Positions 39,238-53,100 of a DNA stretch of 64,000 bases are shown piece by piece. The stretch is from positions 16,799,165 through 16,863,164 of the forward strand of contig NC_133221.1 of NCBI RefSeq assembly GCF_040436345.1, in the 5' to 3' direction. A program made the translations under genes and the position numbers. This stretch comes from Pagrus major. Lineage: Eukaryota > Chordata > Actinopteri > Spariformes > Sparidae. The notes beneath the pieces were generated by a model that saw only the letters and a list, made by a program, of their open reading frames with translations, made no database searches and was not told the DNA's origin. Every line of letters begins with the position of its first letter. Within the stretch, counting starts at the first letter, position 1.

Positions 39238-40270
39238 TGTCAGTATAAGGATTTTGAACTTGTATAGCTGATTCACAATAAAAAAAATACGAGTCGTAAC
39301 GATGGCTGAGCTACGTTCAACAACAGGATCCACATGTCCTGTTCTGGGAAAGACTTGCACACCAGCTCATCAGATCAGGAACCAGCTCTGCTACTCTGCA
39401 TCCTCTCAGCCCTCAGCGGATCTTAGCTGATGGGATGATGCTGGAGCACCAAGCACTGCCTCCCAATACTCTACTCCACTTTGTTGTTTTATGGTGCACC
39501 CATGGAGCATCAATACAGCAGCTGTGTACTGCGTGTTTTGTATTGCCCAGCCAGAACTGTTTTTGAAATCACACTTACGTACTGACTTACAAAACCATAC
39601 TCTGAGCTGCAATGATCATGTTGATGCAGACGTACAAAGTTTACATGTTTTTGTCTTACAGGGAGACAAGCACATAATGCTGCATATTTTTTTATAATGG
39701 CAGTAATCCTGCATTTTGGTGTCACTGTCAATGTTTGATACTCTTGGTATGTGCAAAAAAATATTGGCTGACCAAGGCAATATGAATGCCCATGAAACTA
39801 AAATTTGAGTGAGAACTATTCTTAAAATGTGTTTTTGGGCATGGGACTTTTATTTTTTTTATAATTTGTTTGATTAAAATGCACAAAAGTCTTCAAATAT
39901 GACATTGGCTCAGAGTATGATTTTTAATGGAAACAGAATGTTTTACTTGCCACTGACTTGCAAGTGTAACAAAACGGTCTTTGTTGCACCCTAAAACTGC
40001 AGGGTAAAAGTTTTGCCATTTCATTCTTACTCATTAGTCTTGATATAAGATTGTAAATTAAGGTTAAAAGTCTATTTTATGTATTCAGAGGTCTTCTTTC
40101 TTTTCATTTGACAGCAACTTTTGAGCATATTCGGTATATTTTGAACTTTGTACATACTGATAACATATAAAGCCTCTTGAAAAGTGTAATATACTTTTTC
40201 TTTACGTATTTCCTATATTTTTATCTAGATTCAAGTCTGTTTTAGAAATAAATGCTCATGTATTGTGACT
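39238..40270 (+). other. senp1: senp1 3-prime UTR
   Basis: Non-coding sequence follows the senp1 stop. An early signal-like ATAA(A)n stretch lies at about 39,275-39,290, and AATAAA at 40247-40252 is the best distal polyadenylation signal. The rbms2 polyadenylation signal, on the other strand, lies only about 210 bases further on. Confidence 0.55.
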
Positions 40271-40439
40271 GTTCTTCATGTATTACCTCAGAATCAGCTC
40301 GGTTTGATATAAAAAAAACTGCCACATTTGATAATTTGATAAACATGAGAGAACCTGGACGTGTGTCTTCACTTATTTGTAGTGCATGATCTCTTTTACG
40401 AGATAAAACACGCAAAGAATCTCTTGTGCAATAAGGACG

Positions 40440-43400
40440 CAATCCACAGTGAAAAAAAATTTTATTAAAAAAATGACAAGTTCAAAACCAAACCAAGTTA
40501 AAAGTTTAATAGCTGTAGGGTTTTTTTTTTTTACTAGAAGACAAAGACCTGTATCATGGCACAGACAAACATTTACTGAGGAGAGGTTGTTTGATGCACA
40601 AAAAAACAAGACTGCATGGACATCATTGAACATGAGTTACAAACTGACCCAAATGTGACTTGATATATTGAATGACCTTCAGCTAAAATATCTCTAAATA
40701 GTTAGCACTCCAAAATTAGCAGCAATAGTTCATTAGACTCAGTAAGCCACCATTCAATTTTTTCTTCAATGTTTTGGACACAAAATAGTAATTAAAAGTC
40801 GCAATAGTCCTTTGCTTCATAGATCTATGTTCAGAGTAGTTTGATATAACAAAAATCTTTTTAACATTAGCAGTGCATGAAAAACAAAATTCCAGTCAGA
40901 GATCAAGCGCGTCAAATCTGAATAGCACTTCACTTCCCTTCCAGTGAAATCTAAGGCATTTCTGTGAAGTTTAATTTTCTCCTGGAAATGAACTGTTTCA
41001 TGGTTTAAAAAGAGGAAAACAGCATCAGTTACTCAGCAAGAAAGCAAGTTAACAAACAGGACAAGATGGGACACACAAAACAAAAACTGCAGCTGGATGG
41101 AATGGAGAATTACATCTAACACAACCTCTATGGCATCCATGTAAAATAAAAGTTGGGTAGACGAGTGGGGGACCCGCCTTCGTTCACATAAAGCACGCCT
41201 GCCATAGAGTTCCTACGTTTCCTACAGTCATATTAACAACCACATTTTGGTATGAAATAGTTCCCTTTTAATGCAGCAATCTTTCTAACAATAAATGAAA
41301 CAAAGATGATCGAGTCAGTCGGAAAACAAACAAATCTCATCGTATGCGTAATGAAGGAAAAAAGCCATGTGAGCCAGACTGTGAAGTCATTGTGAGGTGA
41401 TCCATTGTCATTGGATATCTGTAGTATTGCATTCATAAGGATAATAAATTAATTGCATAGATCATCAGACCTTGGGCATGTTTTCCGAACATTGGACGGA
41501 AGAGTTAAAGGATGTGGACACAGTACCAGCTGTGAACAGCCATGAGACCTACTGTAGACCTACTGTAGTCGGTTATTGCCAGTGAACCTTGTACACAAAC
41601 TGAATCTACATTGCTCTGGCAGGATGAGGTAAGTTGAGGTTTTGAACATATATTTATCTGACTGTTCCCAACTGCTTGGGGGCACAACTCTGTAACAATG
41701 CATCAGAACCTAATGTACATAATTCATCCACGATCAGGAGTCATGTCCACAAGGTGCCGATATTTGTGACAGCCAGAACTGAAATGTCTGTAGAAAATAT
41801 TAAAGCCTCTTTGACGTCAACACTGAAACCAGAACGAGAGAAATGCAAACATACAAACAAAACAGTATTTTTGAAAAAAGAAAAGTTGAAAACATCTACT
41901 TTTTCACTATTTGAAGCACACAACACACTATCAAAAATAAAATCAAAGCTTCTTTGAAAAATAGGATCAATCTTAAAAGTATTAAAACTGAACTGTTTAA
42001 AAACAAATAAGAAAACCTTTAAATAAGAAATGTAAAAAAAAAAAAAAAAACGGGTGAAAAACAGAAATGCAGAAACAAGATGCAAACACACAGCAATGGC
42101 CAGTATTAAAACATCTCTACACTGGCCGTAATAATCCACCTTTATAGTGTTTTCTGAAGATATAACAGGACAGAGCCACGCTTACTGGTTGATCTCCATG
42201 TCTGTGTAATAAGAACTTCATACTCTAATAACAACACTTCATTCTTGCTTCAGAAAATACAGTTTTGGGATTTAGTGGAGACCCAGATTAAAGGAGACCT
42301 ATTATGCTTTTTCAGTTTTTTCCTTTCCTTCAGTGATTTATATTGGTTCCCATGCATGTAAAATAATTTGAAAGCTAAAAATCTCAAGGAGGAGCTTCTC
42401 TCTCCCACAGAAAACACTGCTCCTGAAGTGCCTGAAACGTCAGTAGTCCTGCCTTTAATTCTGTGACTTTGTGACATCACACTACATCACCATGTCACAC
42501 ATTTTAATAACCTATGTGTATATTCACGGTAGAAGTGAAGCTAACTGGAAACTGAAAACACAACAGAGCCGACCAGAGACACAATGAGTGGTGCTGGCTC
42601 AGCTGTGTTTGAGCTGAACAATCAGAGGAGACTGTACTGGACAGTATGAGAAAACGGATGCCTTTGTTTCAGCATTAAAGCATATAAACGTATACTGGTA
42701 GCAACCAAAATGAAAAATACAAACCTGAAAATGAGCATGATTTGTCTCCTTTAAAACAGAAAACACACAGCAAGACATAGATTGCTATGTTTGCTAACAG
42801 TTTGGTATAATGTCCTTACTGAAATAACTGAAGCATTACTACACCGATAAAAGGAAATCAAGAGAAAGCCTTAATAAATTTAAATCTCTTATTTACAGTC
42901 AGCTCTGTGAGAGATGTGATCCCTGTTGAGCAACTTTGGATTTCATCAAGTGGAGCAGCTCAAAGTGAACCAATATGTAGACCTTTCTGATATTAATCTC
43001 TGGAATGCTTTGAATCTGTTTAGCTCTTTCAAAGAAGTCTTCTCTGTGAAATCTGTCATCAGTGACCATCATCTCTAAATTTTCTCTTCTTTTTAATCTT
43101 CTGATTGTCTGAAGCTCAGTCGAGATTATTGGAACTATAAATTATTTGAGAGTCAAGTGCCAAAAAAAAAAAAAGGTGAGGTTTCATACCTGATGAACTT
43201 GCTGCCACTTCATGAGAAGCTTACCCAAGTCAGCACCATATTATCTGTCATCAGCTTTTTGAATGACTTCAGTTTGTGTTTTTGAGCTTTCTGTATTTCA
43301 AATATCTGCACCAATCAATCAAACTAGGACACATGAAGCTAGAAACACGCCAACTCAAAGAATCATGTACAAAAAGGCAGGTTCAAAGCCTGAAAGTATC

Positions 43401-43975
43401 AGACAAAAAAAGTGAAGTAAAAGTAGCATATCTTACAAAAACAAAACATAACTCAAAATAAAAACATGTTGAAATGTTCTTTTCCTGGTTTCATTCTAAC
43501 TCCCCGGAGAAGTATCAGAAAAGAATATGAACAACGCACAAAAAAACCTTTAAAACCTGTGTAGCGTGTGTGACTTTTTATCTCGACTGTTATCAAAATA
43601 GATGCTCCTCGTTCTGTTCTTCCATTTCCCATTGCCTGCCATCCATCCTCCAGCCTTACTTGCTTGGAGTAAAAGAGTTTGTTTTAAAATATGAGTTTGT
43701 AGAAAATATCTTTTTTTTTTTTTTTTTTTTTTTTGTCCTTTCTGTGTAACAGTCCACGATCCTCCCATGTGTCTGGTGCCTGAGTCACTGTGTTTCAGCA
43801 CTTGGGCCTCTTTGAGAGTCACTCCGGCTCCAGAGGAAGATCTGACAGGAGAAGAGAAGACCAGTTAGAAACATAGCATGACAAAAAAAAAAGTCAAGAT
43901 GTTTTCAGAAACACAAAACAATCACACACACACACACAGACACTGGCAGCGATCAAACCCACCTCTGCCACCTCT
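40440..43975 (-). other. rbms2: rbms2 3-prime UTR, about 3.5 kb
   Basis: After the rbms2 stop (minus strand, 43976) no coding sequence is seen. The first strong minus-strand AATAAA near the senp1 end is at 40461-40466. If it is used, the UTR is about 3.5 kb, long but normal for this family. It contains an oligo-A run on the plus strand at about 42,032-42,050, a poly-T run at about 43,711-43,734 and an entire inverted-repeat element (42,288-42,754). Confidence 0.5.
42288..42754. mobile_element. Inverted-repeat element inside the presumed rbms2 3-prime UTR
   Basis: The left end TTAAAGGAGACCTATTATGC and the right end GCATGATTTGTCTCCTTTAA are inverted complements with few mismatches. The 467-base interior has no coding capacity. 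A TTAA forms the outer edge of both ends. It is a type common in teleosts; the superfamily was not determined. Confidence 0.8.
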
Positions 43976-46900
43976 TCACTTGTTATGCTGGTAGGAGTAG
44001 GTTGTGTGTTCTGTGGGCGTCTCTATGGCAACGGGTTGTTGGACAGCACTTTCCTGAGAGGGAGGCAGCAAACATTAAACCCATGATAACATTTTAGTGT
44101 CAAACTGTTGTAGTGAGAGAAAACAGAGGTCAGTACCTCAACTGAGATGTTGGTGGCAGGCACTTGGGTGTACTGGGGGATGTAGGTCCCCTGCATAGAT
44201 GTGTTTGCAGGCATATACTGCAGGTAAATAGAGATCATACTTTCATAAGACATGACAGCTGCATGGCAATGACACTGTCAAATAAAGCTGGACTAGACGA
44301 GATTTTACCGGGGTTTGTTTAGCTTTTTAAGAATAAAATTTAAGCACATTCCGGGTATGTAAACCAACAATGTCCAGACTCTTGAAGCCTTTATCATCGC
44401 ATCTACATTCTTACTATAAATGCAACTGTGAAAAATAAAGTTTATAGAGTTACTTTATACCCACAGCAACCAATGTACTGTATATTGCCACCGTGTTTAG
44501 TTTTCTAGCTGCATACATGCTTTCATAACTTCTCCAATAGACTACTGTGATCCAACTTCATCTGGCTGCTGGTTCTGGACCAACTGGAGACATGTAATAT
44601 CATGTTTTTCTCACGAGTCTCTCGGTGATTGCACTATAAATAAACTAACCGTTCGTAAGTGACTGTGAGTTTTGATCATGGCCATGCTGGGTTGGGGTTA
44701 GTTTGGTTTGAGACGCCAGGAGACAAAAATGACAATGAGATTGATTCATTTCAAATATTAAAAGATTTTTGATTGTTATTGTGTAGATGTAACACCAGAT
44801 TATGTTTAAAATCAAGCATTTTTCAAGGAGTATATTCAAATTCAAGCATATTTGTGAACATAACAGCTAAAATTAAGTATTTTCCAAACTTTAAATGTGA
44901 AATGACACCTGTCTTTAATTGCCCAAACGAGAAAGAGAAGCTGCAGCTCAGGATGAACATCCCATCCAATGTTATACTTCTGATTTCTTCAACTTGCCCA
45001 AATATACAGTAAGTCTCGTTATTTCCACCCTAATCCCTAAAAGAAGGGAATGAACATGCAGGGAAAGTTAAGATAATTGCCTATCCCTTTTGTGTCTTCT
45101 TGTATAACACAATAACACATTTACTGCTCAGCTGTGTACTTCTATTCTGTGTGAGCGAAGGGGCAAATGAAACATTCACATCAAAGAAATGGTGTGGTTG
45201 ACGTGTGTGTAGTTGACCCTTCAAACACACTACAAACCAGCAAACTCAGTTTCGTGTGCCTAACATCCTGCACTGCCCACATTCAGTACTGTACTGGCAG
45301 GCGATGGTCATTCGCCCACAATCACATATAAGTGACCATACTCTTGAGTGTTTCACAGACAGAAAAATTGCGTCAAATTGCCTTGGAAAGATTTAGATTT
45401 AGCTGTTAAGTATCACTGATAGCGCAGTGCTGAATACTCTACTGACTGTGCCACTGCTGCCCATGGAGAGGTGGCTGAGCTGCTGTGTCAGGGGCCCCAT
45501 CATCGAGGTCGGCTGGATGGACATGGTGTGGTCCATTCCTGGCGTCAGGACTGCTCCCTGTAACAAAAACATACAGTAGTGTTAGCATTGAGAGGCTGTC
45601 TGACAGAACGTGAAGGCAGCAGAATCTTAAAAGGTCTCGACTGAAACAAAAAAAGCTTTAAAATTCAAGATACTCACTGTGGGCGGCATGATGTATGACT
45701 GGTGATGTAACCAGGACGGGTTGTGTACCTGCAGGAACAAGAAATACACAAGTATAACAGGATAAGAATACATTATATAAAAAGAATCAATCAAGGTAGA
45801 GCATAGACGAGCAAATCCCCGTAAATTTTGCTGTATTTAAAGCAACTCATGTGTCAATATCATGGGATTTATAGGTATATGACAGCAGGCCTGGACTTGA
45901 TCAAACACCAGTCTGTTAGCTCTGAGGGTCTGTAACTACCTGGTAGGTGGACACAGGTGAATGCATGTATGGGGAGAGAGAGGTTGGCCCGATTATCCGG
46001 TTGGGGGCGATGCTGTAGGGAGAGGAGTAGAACCTACAGACGAGATGCAAATGAAAAATTAATTAAAAATGAGTCACCACAAAAGCATGATCCCAATCCC
46101 TCTGGGCGTACAAAGCATTTGTCAGAGTAGCAGTACTGACCCGTTCTGTAAGGCTGTGGTGGGGTCATAGGTCAGGGTCATTCCTCCCTGGAGAAACAAA
46201 GACCAAGGGCTGTGTTATCGTGAGGAAGATCAATGTGCTGTATCACAAGTTTAATAAAGAAGATGTCATGGGGACGTAGAAAATGATCATTAACTCACAG
46301 TATCCCCATCTCTCGTCCAGGGCCGGCCGTTCTGAAGATATTTCCCTTGGCTCTGACGCTTCTTCTGTCCTCCATCAGCAAATTTACACAACAGAGGCTC
46401 TGACGGCACTGGAAAGTGTTGTTTGGGAAAAATTTTAATATGCTACGTATAAACAAGATGTCATCCTAAAAGGCGATGAGAAAAAGAAACCTCACCTGGA
46501 ACTCCAGGTGGAGTCTTGATGTATTTTCCATTGAAATGTTGGATGATGGCTTCACATTTCTCTGTTGACTCCATCCTATAAGAAAAGGTAAATGTTTATT
46601 TAAAACGATTACTGTGTTTAATAGAGCTACAACTAATGATTATTTTCATTATCGATTAATCTGACGATATTTCTAGAATTAATCGCTTAATCTCAGTTTG
46701 GTTTCGTCTACAGCATCATATATTCACATTTTCTGCTTTTACTTTGACACTATCATTGTTATGTTGTTGTTGCTATACATGTGTTGTAATTATGAGTTAT
46801 CTATTATCTTTTTTATGTATTCACATTATTTTTTTGTAAGTTAACTTTTTGTTTTCTTTAACTTTGTGATATCTTAACATTATTTAGGTGGAGGCTTCAA

Positions 46901-49900
46901 ATAAGCCCACCAGGTTTTCTGCTGCAGAACTAAAACTATCAAATGTAAATGCTCATCGGAACTTCCCAGAACCCAAAGTGACAACTTAAAGGTGCTATTT
47001 TCTGACACTATGCTATAAACTGAAGCTTTGGGATGGCGGTCGACCCATCCTACATCCCAAAGCGTCAGTTTTGAGTTGGGAATGAGACTCAGAAAATCAA
47101 CTTATCTTACAAATAGCCCCTTTAAAATCTTTTTTTTTTTTCAACTAACAGTAAAAATCCCAAAGACTCATTCAGATTCATTTACTATCATAAATTCACA
47201 CAAAAAACGCTGGGAATCAGGAAATATTTGTCATTTTTGCCTAGAAAATTGCTTAAACGATAACTCAGTTATCAAAACAGTTGCCTTTTTTTCTTCTTCG
47301 ACTAACTGATTAACTGAACTAATTGTTGCAACTTTAATGTGTAACAGTTACACAGTGTACTTCTCTGTGTTGGTGATTTTCTACCTCTACTGGCCACCAG
47401 AGGGCTCACTCACCATGATTAATACTAAAAAAATAAAGTTGATCTCTAACTTCACCCCTGACTCTTCCAATTTTTTTATTTTTCACAGTGTAACTGGATG
47501 TTTTTGGCAGTTACAACCATCACAATCCACTTTAATCCGCCGTCCTAACACATGTGACTAAACACCCAAAGCTTATACCTGGCAAAGCCCACTCCTCGGC
47601 TGGTTCCGTTGGCGTCACGGAGGATGCGAGTGGAAATGGCCTGGCTGAAGGGCTTCAACATGTTCTCCAGCTCCTGCTCGTCCATGGACAGAGGCAGGTT
47701 TGAGATGTATAAGTTGGTGGGGTCCTGCTCCTGTTGCTGAACGGAGAGAAGCAGAGAGAGGATCAAAGAGTGAGAATGCAGAGCAGACAGAGAGAGCTCT
47801 TCCGGAAAAAATCAGAACAAGCCCCTTCAAAAATCAGAAGCCATACAAAAGCTGCTGGCAGGAACTGTGTGAGATGTATGATATTTGGATGGGTGGCAGG
47901 TGCAGGATATTAGAAAGTCTGAGAGAAAGGGTTTGAAGTTGAAGGTGGATTTCATTTTGGCCTTGTATGAGAGAGTGAGCTGCACAAGTGAAGAGAAAGC
48001 AGATATTCAGAGATGGAGGAGATAGTATTCTGGCTTGGCTGGACTTTAGCTGAACTTCTCTCTCATTTTGCCTCACTATGACTGTCTCGTCCACTTTATG
48101 CAACCCACTCGCTCCTTTTTGTCTTCACACTCTGCTCTCATATGTTATTACCACACTGGAAGAAGACAGGCTCACTGTGAGACTGTGGCCTCTTAGGAGG
48201 ATGAAAGCGCAGGATCCAGGTAATGTGATATCAAAGTGTAATCACGTTTCAAATGGCTCTCCATCCATGGATGATCGAAAATGATTACGCGCTGGAGAAT
48301 CACAGCAGAGACGCTTTGGACGGAGACCTTTGGAAATGATCTGGAGGACATCTGAAGCATTATGCTATCATCTTCCCACAAGGCAAACATTATCATCCGG
48401 TTCCCCAGGTCGTGGTAATAAGATGTCGCTTGTATTCATGCAGTTATATTCTCGTGGTAATCCCGACCTTGAATGCAGACACAGTGGCCGGCTCTGTTGG
48501 CTTGCATAAATCAGACAAATTATGCAGCTTTTCCCATATGCAAGTTTGAATTTTTTAGAAAACAACCTGAAAGAAACTCTTCATTTTATGCTTTTGAAGT
48601 ATTCTGTCAGCCTTTTTTCCTCTATTCTCTTCCTCCTACTCAAACAAATTCAATTTGACCAACAGCATCTTGTAAGATAACCAATCTGTATCACCCTCTA
48701 ACCATTATGCATATTCATTATCTCAGAGTGCAGATGTGATTAAAAACCTGTAAATGCAGTGTGAATTAATTTCCATCCTATGAATAATGCATGTGTAATT
48801 GCAGCGACCTGCACTGCTGAAGGTGATTTCTCCTTCACCTCCCTCCTCCTCCTCATCCTCCTTCACAGCAGCAGCGAACTAGCGACAAAGCTTGAACCCA
48901 TGAGAGCGAGCAGAGGGGGACCTGCTGTGGGTTTCAACCGCAAATGAGTCAGACTGAGTCATAGAGGAATATGACGCCAACATAAGCCCTGTTGTAAACC
49001 CGGAGTGAAGGGGAATCAAGTTATTTTGTGAGCAAGGAGCCGTATGAATGTCAGTGATCCAGCTTAACAAGAGATCAGCTTTCCCAGGGTGTCGGTGGTG
49101 TGCGTGTGCGTGCTCGTGAGTGTGTGTCATAATCCGGTTGAGGCAAGGCTGGTGAAGTGCATGTGTGATTTGTCAAGTGGTGTGTGTGTGTGTGTGTGTG
49201 TGTTGACAGGGCGGGTGGCTGGGCACAGGGCCCTGCTGACTGGGGAGCTGCTCAGACACTGAGTCAGATGCCACCAGGGAGAACAGACAGGTCCTTTGTG
49301 CAGGGAGCTCTGAGAGCAGGCCCTGGGACACACTCCCTCAACACTGTCACCACACTCACACACACCACATACACGTGTACACACATGTACCTGTGCGCTT
49401 CCGTGCACTCCTGTTTGTGAGCACACATATTCTACAGTGCATTAATACCCATAAATATACTGATTTAAGCATTCACCCTTACGCGCATGCAAACACACAC
49501 AAACTGAGGCTTAATTGGCTTATAGTCCTGAACCATGGCTCATATAAGAACAAAAAAAACGTGGGAAGGAAGCATGTTAGAGAAAGAGTCTGAGACAGCT
49601 TGAAAATGAAAGTCATAAGAAGCAGGTCAGGCCGAGGAACAACCTTTCTGCTGCAAGGTTAATAATTCACTATTTAATTTGTAATTAATAATTCATCCTC
49701 GAACTCTTTGCTGAGTCACTGTCAAAATGTTGCAGACCATGTTCATTCCAGTGAATTCACTGTAATGCCCTCAGGCCGATGTTGTAATGTGCCCTTTAGG
49801 AGAACAAACCGCTGCTCTAAGTCCTTCATTCCCTCTGCTATCAGGCTGCTAAATGCAGACAGTAGTCCGTTTAAATGACTCATACATCCTTTCAACTTCA

Positions 49901-50106
49901 TTATTCATATGAACTGTTAGAAAATGTTTTATTTTCTTTACTGCTGCTTGTTGTTTCCTTGTATTAACCCATGTATGTTGAATCTGAGAATCTAACTCTG
50001 ACCAAAGGACCGCTTTATAATAACCATTATTAATAAATGTTAAATTTATAGTTAATTAAACTTTAGTTAAAGCAGCATTATCAAGAAATTGGCATTTTCT
50101 GCAATT

Positions 50107-50141
<35 letters not shown>

Positions 50142-53100
50142 ACAGTTTCTGTGTGCAACAGCTCATAAATACAAATCCCACATCTGTAACAATTTGTCAG
50201 ATGTAATTTAGGTGCTAACTACAAACAAAACTCATTACATTACTCTTACCTTGGCCATCTGAGCCTGCACTCCACCTGCCTTCAGTGCTGTCACAGCTTT
50301 CTGAGCAGAGGCGGGACTGTCGAAGTCGACAAAGCCATAGCCTGCAGGGACCGACACATACAGCAAGACATACAAGTTATGACAATGAGATGTGCATAGC
50401 GCAGGACTGTATGGACACAGGCATGTAACCTGAACACATGAGGCATGTAGAGTTGTAGTGTTAGAATCTGAAGAGACAGGCAGCTGTGCTTGTCTATGCT
50501 TCTCCATGGAGGACAGATGTAGCATTATACAACCCATTATGTCACAATACACACCTGTTGGGCAGGTATAGTGTGACTATTAACACAGAGTAAACACTTG
50601 GCAAATTAAAACAAACAGCATTATAGAGAAGAACGTGTGCCGTAATCTTGTAACTGTCAAACAGACTGAACAGAACACTGTGTATGGAGTGTATTTCCAA
50701 CCACAGAATATTATTTGTTTTCCCTGTTTACAACCTGCCATACATGTACATACACATTTATTGACTGAAGACCATGGTTGCAAGGTATACCAACAAAAAT
50801 AGTGTTTTTATGATGAATTTTTCTGACATTTTCTGACATTTCTAATGTGAAACAATTTACTTAACAATCAGCAGCAGATTAATGATGAATGAACATTTTT
50901 GCAACACTTAGGTGCAGCCATAATCATAACAGAGCAACAGCATCTGATAGGACAGAAGTAAACTATAACTATAAATTACCGTAACAAAGGTTGAACATTA
51001 TTCAAGAAGGCGCCTAAATTACAAACTGCTTTTGGCTTATCTGACTGTCCTAACAAAATTAACTTAAACATGGATCAACAATTCAAATGGTACACTTTTC
51101 TGTAAATTGTTATGCTTAAAACGAAATGTGATTCTTCTCTCCCAGGACATTGTCATTACAGACTACAGAACCTCTAATTCATATCCAAGCCTTTGTATCT
51201 TCTGGTGTCGATGGTTACTAACACTGAAGTTTCAAAAACTTCTCTCAATCAACACAAGTTCCCACATTGACATACTTTTTCTCTGTGACCTGCTCAACAG
51301 TTATGTTAAACCAGCTGACTCCTTCACACCTCACCTTTGCACTTGTTGGTAGTCTTGTCCAGGATGGCCTTGGTGGATACGATTTTCCCATACCTGAAAA
51401 ACAGCAAGGGTTACACTCAAGGATCGTCCTTGCCCTGTGTACTGAAAATAATGACTTGTTTACATTCAATATTAGCATTGCAACATTGCTGAGGCAGTGT
51501 GGTTTCTCTCTAAAAAAACCTTAACATACCCTGAGAGATTGTGCGCCATGATGACTGAATTATAATAAACCTGAAAGATGCAGTGTAATTACAATGAATA
51601 CAATTACACCATCTGATAATAAATTATGTGCATAAGGGAAATTTATAGGGGGGTTGGGGGGCACGTCAATTAAATGTAATAAGAGTAATGTCCCATGGGT
51701 TTCTGCATGCTGGAGAGAAGTATAGATTTATCTTATTCATTCCAACTCACACACAGATGTCAATAGGGATCATAACTCAAGGGGAATCCAACATGATGTG
51801 ACAAAATGCTAAAAATAAATGTGTTTGCTGCATTTCCAGATTGTTTCACAATGTTCTATCAATATAAAAATCCTGCATTATCTATCCGGCTGGCCAGCTA
51901 TAGATAATGCAGATGCAAACGATAGCGCCTGGCTCGGGCAAATGCTTCTGTGAGGGAGAGTGTCTATCGGTTCCCATCTCTCCAGGCATGTGCATGCAGT
52001 GTAATCTGATATGCCTCTCCTTGGCTGTCCTGTCCAACGCTGGCTCCCAGCCACTCTCTCATTCTACTAACCAGCTTCTCTCTAGGCAGTGACCCTCTGG
52101 CACGACCTGCCACTGGGTCTTAGTGCCCCTCCTATAATGCAGTCCAGCTTTCTTTACCCAGTGTCACTGAGAGAGAGAGAGAGTGCCTTTCAAAATATAC
52201 TCTGTTAATAAGGATAAGCGATGACCTGCCGGAATTTTAATCTGACAGTTAATCTGTTGGATTACTCCAAATCGTAAATGAAATTGTTTGCTTTAAGTTA
52301 ATTTAGGATTATTTTCCGTTCAGAAAAAAAGAAATCTGCAAATCTTTATTCCGTCACCAAGGTGGCTTAAGGTTGAACATGAACATGTTTAAGCTTTTAT
52401 GAGAATATACATCTATTCTAAATTATTGATTTCTCCAACAGTAGATTACACTACTACATGTTGGAAATATAAATATTGAAGGACAGATACAATGTATATT
52501 CAGATTTTACTTACTTCTTGTTGCAGTACAACAAGACCAAACTGTCACTGGTTTGATCCTAAAACGCTGTTTATAATGTGGAACTCTCTCTTTCTGCCTG
52601 ATTATGTCAATCCATTGAGGGCTTCAAGAAAAAACTGAAAACATATACTCAATAGATTTTCATTCTGTCTGATTTCCTGTTTATCTTCATTCTTAATTCT
52701 GACGTGGAGGGATATCGTTAAAAAAATGTACCGGTACCGATACTGATACCCTGATTTCGATACCGGTTCCTGAACTATTCTTTTTTTGATACCAATTTTA
52801 TGAAATCCGTTTAAGCAAAAGATTACATTACAAATATATGTGATGAGCCCCTCCTTTGAGCATAACCTGGTGTTTTTCCTGCATGCCTCCAGACAGCCAA
52901 TCACTAGCATGATTAGATCCTGGCACAACAAGCATGCTGCATGCTTATTGGCTCACTGACGCTGATGAGATTAACTACTTAGGTATTGTAATTTGGTATC
53001 AAATGACAAGACATTTTTCTATACTTGATAATATTGAGGTAATTTGGTCGGTGCTATTAAAGTGCTGAAGTTTTATACCCGGCCCTACTCACATGTGTTT

